This document shows positions 1-5,710 of a DNA stretch of 21,287 bases, in pieces; position 1 is the stretch's first letter; each line of letters starts with the position of its first letter. This DNA comes from JAVBOW01 sp031549495. GTDB taxonomy: Bacteria > Bacteroidota > Bacteroidia > Bacteroidales > Rikenellaceae. The stretch lies in NCBI GenBank assembly GCA_031549495.1, contig JAVBPS010000064.1, positions 1-21,287 of the forward strand. The letters are read 5' to 3'. A program made the position numbers and the translations under genes. The notes under the pieces were generated by a model. It made no database searches, was not told where the DNA came from, and saw nothing but the letters and a program-made list of their open reading frames with translations.

Positions 1-84
1 GTGCAACAGCACGATCGCAGGCTCGCCTTTCACCGAGTCGCGTATGCGCAGGGCGCAGTCGCCCGCCATGATGAATTTTTCCAT
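1..84 (-). CDS. Alpha/beta-fold hydrolase, N-terminal fragment (runs off left edge)
   Basis: The minus strand opens with ATG at 84 and stays open to the window edge for 28 codons. The encoded peptide begins MEKFIMAGDCALRIRD and ends in IVLLH. A short beta-strand pair followed by hydrophobic residues and a His is how many alpha/beta hydrolases enter the oxyanion HG motif, which would lie just beyond the edge. No signal peptide is visible, so a cytoplasmic enzyme is likely. The substrate cannot be told from this fragment. The start has no Shine-Dalgarno sequence, as is usual in Bacteroidota. The assignment rests on only 28 residues. Confidence 0.55.
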   Translation of the reverse strand, partial: MEKFIMAGDCALRIRDSVKGEPAIVLLH

Positions 85-123
85 CGCGATTAATTATTTA
101 CCGGGTATGTCCTTTCTTGCTGC

Positions 124-196
124 TTTGTCATTCTGAATGAAGTGAAGAATCTCAGACAGCCTTTTTGAGATTCTTCACTTCATTAAGAATGACAAA
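124..196. repeat. Long palindrome, type A (31-bp arms, 11-nt loop)
   Basis: Left arm 124-154 (starts TTTGTCATTCTGAA) pairs with 166-196 around an 11-nt loop, with few mismatches. Similar type A elements occur at 6911-7001 and 17108-17207. It lies between the convergence-free pair of minus genes at 84 and 222, so it could act as a transcription terminator for the esterase gene, although it lacks a clean T-run. Confidence 0.85.
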
Positions 197-221
197 GAAA
201 CGCAGAAAGAGATAAATCTGA

Positions 222-1097
222 TTACTGATCCAGCTCACCCAACCAGCGCGAGAGGCTCGTGCACAGCTCGTCGTGGTAAGCGAACGTGGTGCGCCAGCCC
301 CAGCCGTGGCCGCCTTTCGGGTAGATGTGCATCTCGGCGGGGACCTTATGCTTGTTCAGGGCGTTGTAGTAGAGGGTGCTTTGCAGCGGGTTGACCGTTT
401 TGTCGTCGTCGCTCAGGGCCAGGAACGTGGTGGGCGTGCGCTCGTCCACGTGGAGGCAGGGGGAGTATTTTTCGATCAGGGCGGCGTATTGCGCCGGGTC
501 CCGGGTGCCGGGCTGCCCTACCAGGTTGTTGCGCGAGCCGATGTGGCCGAAACTCTCGTCGAAAGAGGTCACGGGGTAGATCAGGATCGAGAAAGCGGGG
601 CGGGTCGCCTCGTCCCACATCACCGAGCCGGTGGCGGCCAGGTGCCCCCCGGCCGAGAAGCCCATGACGCCGACCTTCGCGGGGTCGATCCGCCACTCCG
701 CGGCGCGGGTGCGCACGGTGCGGATCGCCTCGTGCAGGTCGCCGATGGGGATCTGGTCGTGGCCGTTGGGCATGCGGTATTTGAGCACCACGGCGGTGAT
801 GCCGCGCCCGTTCATCCAGCGGGCCACGTCCTCGCCCTCGTGGTGCATCGCCAGGGCGCCGTAGCCGCCGCCGGGGCAGATCACCACGGCGCGGCCGTTG
901 GGGTTTTCGGCGCGGTAGAGGTGGATCTGGGCCACGGAGACCTGGCGGACGGACACGTTGTTGTTGACCCAGGTTTCGGGGGCGGTGATGCCGTTGTCGT
1001 CGGGGGCGCCGTTCGGATAGAGGGGGAGGATCAGCGGGTCGGCGGCAAACAGGCGGGCGCTACACATAAGCAGGCAGAGAGCGAATAAGGTTTTCAT
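222..1097 (-). CDS. Secreted alpha/beta hydrolase / carbohydrate esterase (BD-FAE-like)
   Basis: A 291-residue protein with a Sec signal peptide (MKTLFALCLLMCSARLFA, cleavage near residue 18). The fold markers are the oxyanion motif PGGGYG near residue 77, the nucleophile elbow GFSAGG with Ser148, an acidic cluster SDDD around residue 230 and His264 in GGHGWG. This arrangement is typical of small bacterial esterases annotated as acetylxylan/feruloyl esterases (BD-FAE family) that deacylate plant polysaccharides in the periplasm. The exact substrate is unknown. The start at 1097 is preferred over an ATG 33 nt upstream because it puts the signal peptide at the N-terminus. No SusC/SusD or glycoside hydrolase genes are adjacent, so it is not visibly part of a polysaccharide utilisation locus. 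Confidence 0.82.
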   Translation of the reverse strand: MKTLFALCLLMCSARLFAADPLILPLYPNGAPDDNGITAPETWVNNNVSVRQVSVAQIHLYRAENPNGRAVVICPGGGYGALAMHHEGEDVARWMNGRGITAVVLKYRMPNGHDQIPIGDLHEAIRTVRTRAAEWRIDPAKVGVMGFSAGGHLAATGSVMWDEATRPAFSILIYPVTSFDESFGHIGSRNNLVGQPGTRDPAQYAALIEKYSPCLHVDERTPTTFLALSDDDKTVNPLQSTLYYNALNKHKVPAEMHIYPKGGHGWGWRTTFAYHDELCTSLSRWLGELDQ

Positions 1098-1116
1098 ATT
1101 GTTTCTATTTTTTCTC

Positions 1117-1156
1117 CACAAAGGGCACAAAAAAGATCTTTACACAAAGGGCACAA
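1117..1156. repeat. Direct repeat CACAAAGGGCACAA, two copies
   Basis: The 14-mer CACAAAGGGCACAA occurs exactly at 1117-1130 and 1143-1156. A third exact copy is at 2519-2532, next to a related CCACAAAGGACACAAAG at 2494-2510. Both clusters lie immediately upstream of minus-strand genes (esterase at 1097, cyclophilin at 2441). Read on the minus strand they give runs of TTTGTG. Confidence 0.75.
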
Positions 1157-1193
1157 TGAGTTTATGCAGACTACTTCCGGGGCTATCGTTTTG

Positions 1194-1372
1194 CGTCATC
1201 CCGAACGCATTGAGGGATCTACCGCTTATTCATATATAAGGTAGATCCCTCACATGCGTATTGTTAACGAGCGAAGAGGGACTCGCTCGTTTTCCTCCTC
1301 CTTGCTCGGCATAGCCTAAACAAAAAGACGTTTAGTCTCTGCTCTCGCTGCGTTCGTCGGATCGGGATGACG
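1194..1372. repeat. Type B palindrome with interrupted right arm
   Basis: The inner stem pairs TGAGGGATCTACC (1211-1223) with GGTAGATCCCTCA (1240-1252). The outer left end GCGTCATCCCG (from 1193) resembles the ends of the intact type B elements at 15074 and 21107. Its mirror CGGGATGACG sits at about 1363-1372, separated by roughly 100 nt of unrelated sequence. This suggests a decayed or insertion-split copy. Confidence 0.55.
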
Positions 1373-1404
1373 TTTAATTGACGGGTTTCCGACGGACAAG
1401 TCGT

Positions 1405-1806
1405 CTAAAACGGGAGGTCATCCACCTCGTCGGCCTTCGTGGGCATCGGGGGGAGTTCCGAGACGGGGGCGGCGGCCTGCGGGGCGGCGGCGTAGGGCGC
1501 TCCGTATTGCGGTTCACCATACTGCGGGGCGCTCCCGGCATCCTTGCGGGCTACGCGCCAGGCGCGCGCCTCGGTAAACCAGCGGCCGTTGTGTTCCCTC
1601 GATTCGAGGTTGATCGAGACGGTGATCTGGTCGCCTTCCTTGAGCGAGGCGGCGTCCTGCGCCTTGTCGCCCCAGAAAGCCACGCACACCTTGCGCGAAA
1701 ATTCGCCGGGTTGTTCCAGGATAACCTCCTGCTTGGTCCATTCGCCACGCGCACCCTGGCCCTTCACGACGGGCAGTACGCGGTAAACCGTTCCTTCCAA
1801 TTCCAT
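1405..1806 (-). CDS. DUF3127 protein with SSB-like C-terminal tail
   Basis: A 133-residue cytoplasmic protein. Residues 1-87 match the DUF3127 pattern: MELEGTVYRV, a WTKQEVILE strand, CVAFWGDKA and NLESREHNGRWFTEARAW, consistent with a small OB-like beta fold. Residues 88-118 are a Gln/Ala/Pro/Tyr-rich flexible linker with repeated QYGxPQYG-type units. The chain ends in DEVDDLPF. An acidic tail ending in D-D-(L/I)-P-F is the partner-recruiting tip of bacterial single-stranded DNA-binding proteins, so a role in DNA replication or repair is a reasonable inference. DNA binding has not been shown by anything in this sequence. The gene stands alone between repeat-rich spacers. Confidence 0.85.
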   Translation of the reverse strand: MELEGTVYRVLPVVKGQGARGEWTKQEVILEQPGEFSRKVCVAFWGDKAQDAASLKEGDQITVSINLESREHNGRWFTEARAWRVARKDAGSAPQYGEPQYGAPYAAAPQAAAPVSELPPMPTKADEVDDLPF

Positions 1807-1850
1807 AATATCAAGTCAAAAAAATTACAATTAATCATTTTTCGCTAAGA

Positions 1851-1915
1851 GTGCGTTGGCCTGGCGCATCCCCCTTTTCCAAAGGGGGGCAGGGGGGAAT
1901 GTGTCAGCGCAGCGG
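1851..1915. repeat. Type C repeat (GTGCGTTRGCCTGGCGC with C-run/G-run hairpin)
   Basis: The block begins GTGCGTTGGCCTGGCGC and continues into CCCCCTTTTCC followed by AAAGGGGG (1870-1888, hairpin), ending near CAGCGGAA. A second copy at 7077-7128 shares the same opening, the same C-run/T-run/G-run order and the CAGCGGAA end. No coding function is apparent. Confidence 0.7.
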
Positions 1916-1919
1916 AAAA

Positions 1920-2011
1920 AAGAGTAACGTGAATCTAATGAGCGAAAATGCATTCCTGCCATCCCTTAGAACAACGCGTCCTACGGGATGCACCGGAATC
2001 ACGTTACTCTT
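1920..2011. repeat. Imperfect inverted repeat overlapping the cyclophilin stop codon
   Basis: AAGAGTAACGTGAATC (1920-1935) pairs with GAATCACGTTACTCTT (1996-2011) with one mismatch. The interior also shows weaker symmetry around GCATTCC and GGAATC. The right arm covers the last codons and stop (2004-2006) of the minus-strand cyclophilin, so the element appears to supply the C-terminal Glu-Glu and stop. It may double as a terminator. Confidence 0.65.
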
Positions 2012-2441
2012 CCGTTATCTTAATGCTTAAAATCAAATCTCCGGGACGGATAGCGTCCACCACGTCGAGCCCTTCCACTACGATACCGAAGGCAGTATGC
2101 TTGCCGTCGAGATGGGCGGTGTTTTCACGGTTGTGGCAGATGAAAAATTGCGAACCGCCGGTGTCGGGGCCGCGGTGGGCCATCGACAGCACGCCGCGGT
2201 CGTGGTACTGGCGGGGGGCCGTGGTTTCGCATTTGATGGTGTAGCCGGGGCCTCCGGCACCCGTGCCGTCCGGGCAGCCGCCCTGGATGACGAAGCCGGG
2301 GATCACCCGGTGGAACGTCAGGCCGTCGTAGAATCCTTTTTCGGCCAGTTTAACGAAGTTGGCGACCGTGCCGGGGGTCTCTTGTTCGTAGAGTTCCACC
2401 TTCATGTCCCCTTTCTCGGTCGAGATCAGTGCGTATTTCAT
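2004..2441 (-). CDS. Cyclophilin-type peptidyl-prolyl cis-trans isomerase
   Basis: A 145-residue single-domain cyclophilin that would catalyse cis-trans isomerisation of X-Pro bonds. The signature FHRVIPGFVIQGG occupies residues 43-55 and includes the catalytic Arg45. GGSQFFI is at 96-101 and LDGKHTAFG at 111-119. There is no signal peptide, so it should be cytoplasmic, unlike the three FKBP-type lipoproteins nearby. The start at 2441 (MKYALIST) is preferred over an in-frame ATG 45 nt upstream because a TATCTTTG -7 box at 2476-2483 places transcription initiation downstream of that upstream codon. The length is at the short end for bacterial cyclophilins but complete. Confidence 0.93.
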   Translation of the reverse strand: MKYALISTEKGDMKVELYEQETPGTVANFVKLAEKGFYDGLTFHRVIPGFVIQGGCPDGTGAGGPGYTIKCETTAPRQYHDRGVLSMAHRGPDTGGSQFFICHNRENTAHLDGKHTAFGIVVEGLDVVDAIRPGDLILSIKITEE

Positions 2442-2475
2442 GTTCGAAATGTTGTTATCTGGATGGTTTGCCGGA

Positions 2476-2483
2476 CAAAGATA
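2476..2483 (-). promoter_or_regulatory. Bacteroidota-type -7 box (TATCTTTG) for cyclophilin gene
   Basis: The minus strand reads TATCTTTG, an exact match to TAnnTTTG, 35 nt upstream of the cyclophilin start. Several TTTG sequences lie upstream within the CACAAAG repeats, but none is at the ideal 19-nt spacing. Confidence 0.6.
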
Positions 2484-2493
2484 CAAAATTTAA

Positions 2494-2532
2494 CCACAAA
2501 GGACACAAAGAAAAGAGACACAAAGGGCACAA
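2494..2532. repeat. CACAAAG-type direct repeat cluster
   Basis: CCACAAAGGACACAAAG (2494-2510) is followed by CACAAAGGGCACAA (2519-2532). The latter is identical to the two copies at 1117 and 1143. The cluster is directly upstream of the cyclophilin promoter. Confidence 0.7.
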
Positions 2533-2542
2533 AATGAATAAA

Positions 2543-2576
2543 AGGAAGTTCCCTCGCGCTCGCTCTGAATGACAAA
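2543..2576. repeat. Chimeric half-palindrome (type B joined to type A end)
   Basis: AAGGAAGTTCCCTCG matches the inner right arm of the type B element at 15121, while the following CTGAATGACAAA matches the outer end of type A elements. There is no opposing left arm, so this looks like a half element formed from two variants. Confidence 0.55.
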
Positions 2577-2587
2577 ACGGCATAAAG

Positions 2588-2620
2588 AAACCGGACACTT
2601 TGCAGCGCCCGGTCCTTTAT
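2588..2620 (-). terminator. Probable terminator of the FKBP lipoprotein gene
   Basis: Reading on the minus strand, just after the stop at 2637, ACCGG and CCGGT pair around a 14-nt loop between AAAGG and TTTCTTTA. The stem is short, so this is a moderate call. Confidence 0.45.
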
Positions 2621-2636
2621 TTAAAACCTGTCCGGA

Positions 2637-3320
2637 TTACTCGGCCGCTTCGTCAGCAGCGGGGATCACCTTAACCAGCTCCACTTCGAATACGAGAGCC
2701 TGGCTGGGGGGAATCTGGCCCATGCCACGGTCGCCGTAAGCGAGGTCCGAAGGAACCCACAGTTTGATCTTGCCGCCTTCGCCGACCAGCTTCATGCCTT
2801 CCGTCCAGCCGCGGATCACCCCATTGAGGGCGAACTGAGCCGTGTCGCCGTGCATCTCCGAAGAGTCGAACACGGTGCCGTTAGGCAGCATGCCTTTGTA
2901 CAGCACGCGCACCTGGTCGTTATCACTGGTGGCCATCACGTCGTTACCGGGGTTTTCGACCACGTAGAGCAGACCGCTGGCGGTTTTCTGGATGCCTTTG
3001 GTGTCTTTCTCGATCTTGTCCAGGAAAGCCTGCGATTTGGCTTTGTCTTTGGCGGGCTTGCGAACGGTGAAGTACTCCTGCAGGAAAGCCATGTATTCCT
3101 CCTGCTTGATCTTCTGTTTGCCGGCCATTACGTCCCTGATGGCGGCGGTCACGATATCGATGTTGATCGTGCTGTCCATATTCTTAACGTAGGAACCCAG
3201 GTCGACACCCACGCAGTAGGCCAGCGAGTCGTCTTCGTTTTTCAGGTTACGCGAACCCGAGTTGCAGCAGGAGCTGAGCACCATGGCGGCAGCTGCGGCG
3301 AGAACAAGTAATTTTTTCAT
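2637..3320 (-). CDS. FKBP-type peptidyl-prolyl isomerase, lipoprotein
   Basis: A 227-residue protein starting MKKLLVLAAAAAMVLSSC, a lipoprotein signal with the lipidated Cys at residue 18. Residues 28-115 form a helical, Lys-rich FKBP_N-like segment that in FkpA/Mip proteins mediates dimerisation. Residues 133-217 are the FKBP catalytic domain: VRVLYKGMLPNGTVFDSS, GVIRGWTEGMKLVGEGGK and LAYGDRGMGQIPPSQALVFEVEL keep the usual aromatic pocket residues. It should therefore be an active envelope-anchored proline isomerase/chaperone. The start at 3320 is chosen because a longer frame (ATG at 3377) would begin upstream of the predicted -7 box and would bury the signal peptide. The acidic C-terminus AADEAAE is unremarkable. 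Confidence 0.93.
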   Translation of the reverse strand: MKKLLVLAAAAAMVLSSCCNSGSRNLKNEDDSLAYCVGVDLGSYVKNMDSTINIDIVTAAIRDVMAGKQKIKQEEYMAFLQEYFTVRKPAKDKAKSQAFLDKIEKDTKGIQKTASGLLYVVENPGNDVMATSDNDQVRVLYKGMLPNGTVFDSSEMHGDTAQFALNGVIRGWTEGMKLVGEGGKIKLWVPSDLAYGDRGMGQIPPSQALVFEVELVKVIPAADEAAE

Positions 3321-3381
3321 TGATTGGTTTGATTTGAAAGTTATTTTGTTTCGTGTTTTTTCGATGCGGCGTTTCAAGGCG

Positions 3382-3389
3382 CAAACTTA
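3382..3389 (-). promoter_or_regulatory. -7 box (TAAGTTTG) for FKBP lipoprotein gene
   Basis: The minus strand carries TAAGTTTG, an exact TAnnTTTG match, 62 nt upstream of the chosen start at 3320. No clear -33 TTTG is present at the ideal spacing. Confidence 0.5.
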
Positions 3390-3479
3390 AACATTTTTCT
3401 TGGATTTATCACTCCCAGTGCGCTTTTTTTACCCTATTTTCCTGCAAACGGGACGATTGTCCGACTATATGGAACAACG

Positions 3480-4523
3480 TCACCCGCGAGGATTGCTCTT
3501 CAAAGCGATGTTGCAAAGTTTATAAAGCATGCGCGCTCCGACGTTGGCGTCCCATTCGCTTTCCTTCGAGGGGGATACTTCCGTCAGGTCGAAACCCACG
3601 ATCCTGCGTCCCGAGCGGGCCACCGCGTCCAGCAAATAGACCGCCTGCTGGAAGCCCAGGCCGCCCGGCACCGGCGTGCCCGTGTGGGGGCAGAGGTCGG
3701 GCGAAAGGCCGTCGATATCGAAGCTCACGTATACCTTTTCAGGAAGCAACGCCACGATCTGCTCGCACATTTCGTGCCATGTGCGGCCGGAGAACATCCC
3801 TTCGCTCAATTCGCGGTCCGTGAAGCGGGCGATGCGGGCGTCGGCGGCCGAGAAACGGTATTCGGCGTCGCACATGTCGCGCACGGCCACCTGCACCAGC
3901 CGGGCGATCCCTTCCACGCGGGTCATCACGTTGTACATGATCGAGGCGTGGGAATTGTCGAAGCCTTCGTAGCACTCCCTCAGGTCGGCGTGGGCGTCGA
4001 CGTGCAGGATGCCCACCGGGCCTTCCCGCTCGGCCACGGCGCGGATCAGGCCGAACGGCGTGCTGTGGTCGCCGCCCACCAGGCCGACGATCTTGCCCTC
4101 ATCCAACCACCGTTTGCACTCGGCGTAGACCTCCGCGCAAAGCGTCTCGGAGGCTTCGTTGATACGCGTCAGTTTGCGGCGCATGTAGTCCGACGCGGGG
4201 TCGGCGCCCTCCTCCAGGTGGTCGATCACCCGGCGGGCGTCGGGGCGCAGGAAGGCGCTGCGGTCCTGGATCGAGTAGTCGATGCCCACCGTGCCGATCC
4301 CCTCGCGCCAGCCGTCCGGGTTATGTTCGTCGTACAGGTCGACCTGCATCGAGGCCTCGATGATGGCGTCCGGGGCGAAGCAGGCCCCGCCGCCGTAAGA
4401 AGTCGTCACGTCCCAGGGCACCGAAACCAGCACCAGGCGCGATTGCTGGGGGGTCATCGGGAGACCGAAATAGTTGCCGTTGGCAATGCCTATGCCGTCG
4501 GGATCGAATTCTTGGTCGTTCAT
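3480..4523 (-). CDS. Arginase/agmatinase-family ureohydrolase
   Basis: A 347-residue cytoplasmic enzyme of the ureohydrolase superfamily (arginase, agmatinase, formimidoylglutamase). The binuclear manganese ligands are all present: GGDHS with His153, DAHAD with Asp176, His178 and Asp180, and SFDIDG with Asp269 and Asp271. PGGLGF (286-291) and the FDLTEVSP segment near the C-terminus are also family-typical. It would hydrolyse a guanidino or formimino group, releasing urea or formamide. The exact substrate is unclear because the neighbours include no arginine decarboxylase, ornithine or histidine-degradation genes. An alternative ATG 33 nt upstream (4556) exists. The start MNDQEFDPDG at 4523 is preferred because the extra N-terminus has no family resemblance. 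Confidence 0.88.
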   Translation of the reverse strand: MNDQEFDPDGIGIANGNYFGLPMTPQQSRLVLVSVPWDVTTSYGGGACFAPDAIIEASMQVDLYDEHNPDGWREGIGTVGIDYSIQDRSAFLRPDARRVIDHLEEGADPASDYMRRKLTRINEASETLCAEVYAECKRWLDEGKIVGLVGGDHSTPFGLIRAVAEREGPVGILHVDAHADLRECYEGFDNSHASIMYNVMTRVEGIARLVQVAVRDMCDAEYRFSAADARIARFTDRELSEGMFSGRTWHEMCEQIVALLPEKVYVSFDIDGLSPDLCPHTGTPVPGGLGFQQAVYLLDAVARSGRRIVGFDLTEVSPSKESEWDANVGARMLYKLCNIALKSNPRG

Positions 4524-4579
4524 ATCGCGTTCTTTTTCGTGAGTGCCGCCCGGCACCCGGAGATTTTACCTTATTCGGA

Positions 4580-4587
4580 CAAAGATA
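4580..4587 (-). promoter_or_regulatory. -7 box (TATCTTTG) for the ureohydrolase gene
   Basis: The minus strand contains TATCTTTG, an exact TAnnTTTG match, 57 nt upstream of the start codon at 4523 and 24 nt upstream of the alternative ATG at 4556, so it does not by itself decide the start. The upstream AT-rich stretch (4600-4680) is consistent with a promoter region. Confidence 0.5.
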
Positions 4588-4639
4588 TGAAAATAGTCAG
4601 CGGATACGTTCTTACTATGTTAGTTATAAATATTAATTA

Positions 4640-4799
4640 TGATTTTTCAAATACTATAAAATAAAGATCGTCATCTGTGCGTTATATATGTGAATCTTCG
4701 GACAGAGTTGTGAAACTGAGGTTTGGAGGTGATTAGTTTTTTCATAATCAATACATTAAGTTGGGTGCTCCCGGGGAACGTGTTCCCCGGGAGTTTTTT
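4640..4799 (+). ncRNA. Candidate small RNA ending at an orphan terminator
   Basis: A strong plus-strand terminator ends at 4799 but no plus-strand coding region lies upstream, since the nearest gene is on the other strand. The preceding sequence includes GGAGGTGAT (4725-4733), a perfect match to the anti-Shine-Dalgarno complement, without a convincing start codon after it. No exact -7 box was found; TATATATG near 4683 is the closest. The 5' end given here is a guess. Confidence 0.3.
4768..4799 (+). terminator. Strong intrinsic terminator without an evident gene
   Basis: CTCCCGGGGAAC (4768-4779) and GTTCCCCGGGAG (4782-4793) form a perfect 12-bp GC-rich stem, followed directly by TTTTTT. The T-run is on the plus strand only, so it would terminate rightward transcription. 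Confidence 0.85.
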
Positions 4800-4876
4800 A
4801 TGGCGGGCCGGCGGGCACCAAATGTTTTGGGTCAGTCGGAGAAACAGGTTGGTAAAAATTACAAGCGAAGCATTCC

Positions 4877-4949
4877 CGTCATGTCGAGCGTTAGCCGAGA
4901 CATCTCAACCAATCTGTCTGAGATGTCTCGGCTAACGCTCGACATGACG
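4877..4949. repeat. Perfect long palindrome (31-bp arms, 11-nt loop)
   Basis: Arms 4877-4907 and 4919-4949 are exact reverse complements (outer end CGTCATGTCGAGCG) around an 11-nt loop. The geometry (31/11/31, 73 nt in total) is identical to the type A element at 124-196, although the arm sequence differs. Confidence 0.9.
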
Positions 4950-5012
4950 AAATGGGCATAGTAGTATTTATGGGTTGATCTCCGCCAACCTATTTTTCAG
5001 ACTAATCCAATG

Positions 5013-5047
5013 TTTTGTCGTTCTGAACGAAGTGAAGAATGACAAAA
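5013..5047. repeat. Shortened type A palindrome
   Basis: TTTTGTCGTTCT (5013-5024) pairs with AGAATGACAAAA (5036-5047) with one mismatch around GAACGAAGTGA. It is what would remain of a type A element after loss of its centre. Confidence 0.75.
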
Positions 5048-5065
5048 TGCAGTGAAGAACAAAAA

Positions 5066-5090
5066 GGGCGCCCGCGGGGAGCGCCCCTAC
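5066..5090. repeat. Short GGGC-stem hairpin ending CTAC (copy 1)
   Basis: GGGCGCCC, a 5-nt loop and GAGCGCCC are followed by CTAC. The same layout (8-nt arm, 5-nt loop, 8-nt arm, CTAC) is seen at 7032, 15031 and, inverted, 20906. Confidence 0.75.
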
Positions 5091-5122
5091 GGAACCTGCA
5101 CATCGGATTATCCGCGCCGGTT

Positions 5123-5153
5123 TTTGATTTTCCGCAGAAATTGCATACCTTTG
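5123..5153 (+). promoter_or_regulatory. Complete Bacteroidota promoter for the FKBP gene pair
   Basis: TTTG at 5123-5126 and TACCTTTG at 5146-5153 are separated by 19 nt, matching the -33/-7 consensus well. The start codon at 5176 follows after a short leader, so the two FKBP genes are probably transcribed from here. Confidence 0.75.
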
Positions 5154-5175
5154 CAAGGTTTAATCCCGACCCTCT

Positions 5176-5706
5176 ATGGCATTGCGCTTCATATCCGTTA
5201 TCCTGGCTTTTTGCATGCTCGCGGCATGCGACGGGGCTGAGAAGGACGTGGTCGAGAACCAACATAAAGCGATACAGAACTACCTTAAAGGCACGGAGTA
5301 CACCTACGTCGAAGGGGTTTACCGCTATGTGGCCAACGCTTCGCGGACGCTGCAGGGCGATGAGCCCGTCGCGGAGCCGGGCGACTCGATCTACTACAAG
5401 TTCACGCAGTACGCTTTCGGCACCAAGGGCGACACGCTGATGACCTACACGAACAAAGAGTACATAATTAAACGCGACACCATAATAAATACGCAGTTCT
5501 GGCCGTTAGACCCCATAGGGGTGCAACTCGGCGCGACGCCCATGCTCCGGGGGATGGCGCTCGGCCTGCCCTACTGCACGCAGGGGGATTCACTGGTGCT
5601 GATCCTGACCTCGGAAGTGGCCTACGGCAACAAGTCCGCGGGGCTGATCCCGGCCAACAGCGCGGTGATGATGGTGCTCGATATTGAAACAGTTAAAAAA
5701 TTATAA
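5176..5706 (+). CDS. FKBP-type peptidyl-prolyl isomerase lipoprotein (small)
   Basis: A 176-residue protein with lipoprotein signal MALRFISVILAFCMLAAC (lipidated Cys18). After about 50 residues of linker, an FKBP-like domain occupies residues 69-175: DSIYYKFTQYAFGTKGDTLMTY, then LRGMALGLPYCTQGDSLVLILTS, then VAYGNKSAGLIPANSAVMMVLDIE. The last segment keeps the Tyr-Gly and Ile-Pro-x-x-S signature of the active-site flap. The middle of the domain is longer than usual. It is probably an outer-membrane-anchored isomerase or folding factor. The following lipoprotein gene starts 4 nt after its stop, so the two are one operon driven by the promoter at 5123-5153. The related FKBP lipoprotein at 2637 is encoded elsewhere on the opposite strand. 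Confidence 0.85.
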   Translation: MALRFISVILAFCMLAACDGAEKDVVENQHKAIQNYLKGTEYTYVEGVYRYVANASRTLQGDEPVAEPGDSIYYKFTQYAFGTKGDTLMTYTNKEYIIKRDTIINTQFWPLDPIGVQLGATPMLRGMALGLPYCTQGDSLVLILTSEVAYGNKSAGLIPANSAVMMVLDIETVKKL

Positions 5707-5710
5707 CAGA

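Larger units (their letters stand above)
1098..1404. other. Intergenic region with direct repeats and a broken palindrome
   Basis: No gene is supported here. It holds two copies of a 14-bp direct repeat (1117-1130 and 1143-1156) just upstream of the esterase gene, then a palindrome at 1205-1259. The outer part of that palindrome (CGTCATCCCG at 1194) finds its partner only about 100 nt further on (CGGGATGACG near 1363), as if extra sequence had entered the right arm. A smaller inverted pair AACGAGCGA/TCGCTCGTT lies at 1266-1291 inside the extra segment. Confidence 0.6.
4524..5175. other. Divergent intergenic region without a supported gene
   Basis: This 652-nt region separates the minus-strand ureohydrolase from the plus-strand FKBP genes. 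In order it holds an AT-rich promoter region (4580-4700), a strong orphan terminator (4768-4799), a perfect long palindrome (4877-4949), a shortened type A repeat (5013-5047), a short GGGC hairpin (5066-5090) and the FKBP promoter (5123-5153). Open frames that cross the palindromes are products of repeat sequence. Confidence 0.7.

Noticed and set aside
3400..3479. Terminator after the ureohydrolase gene
   Set aside because: Only a short imperfect stem (CGGAC/GTCCCG) without a T-run is visible, too weak to list.
4723..4961. Small plus-strand open frames across 4723-4961
   Set aside because: They read through a strong terminator stem and a perfect palindrome, so their peptides are products of repeat DNA.
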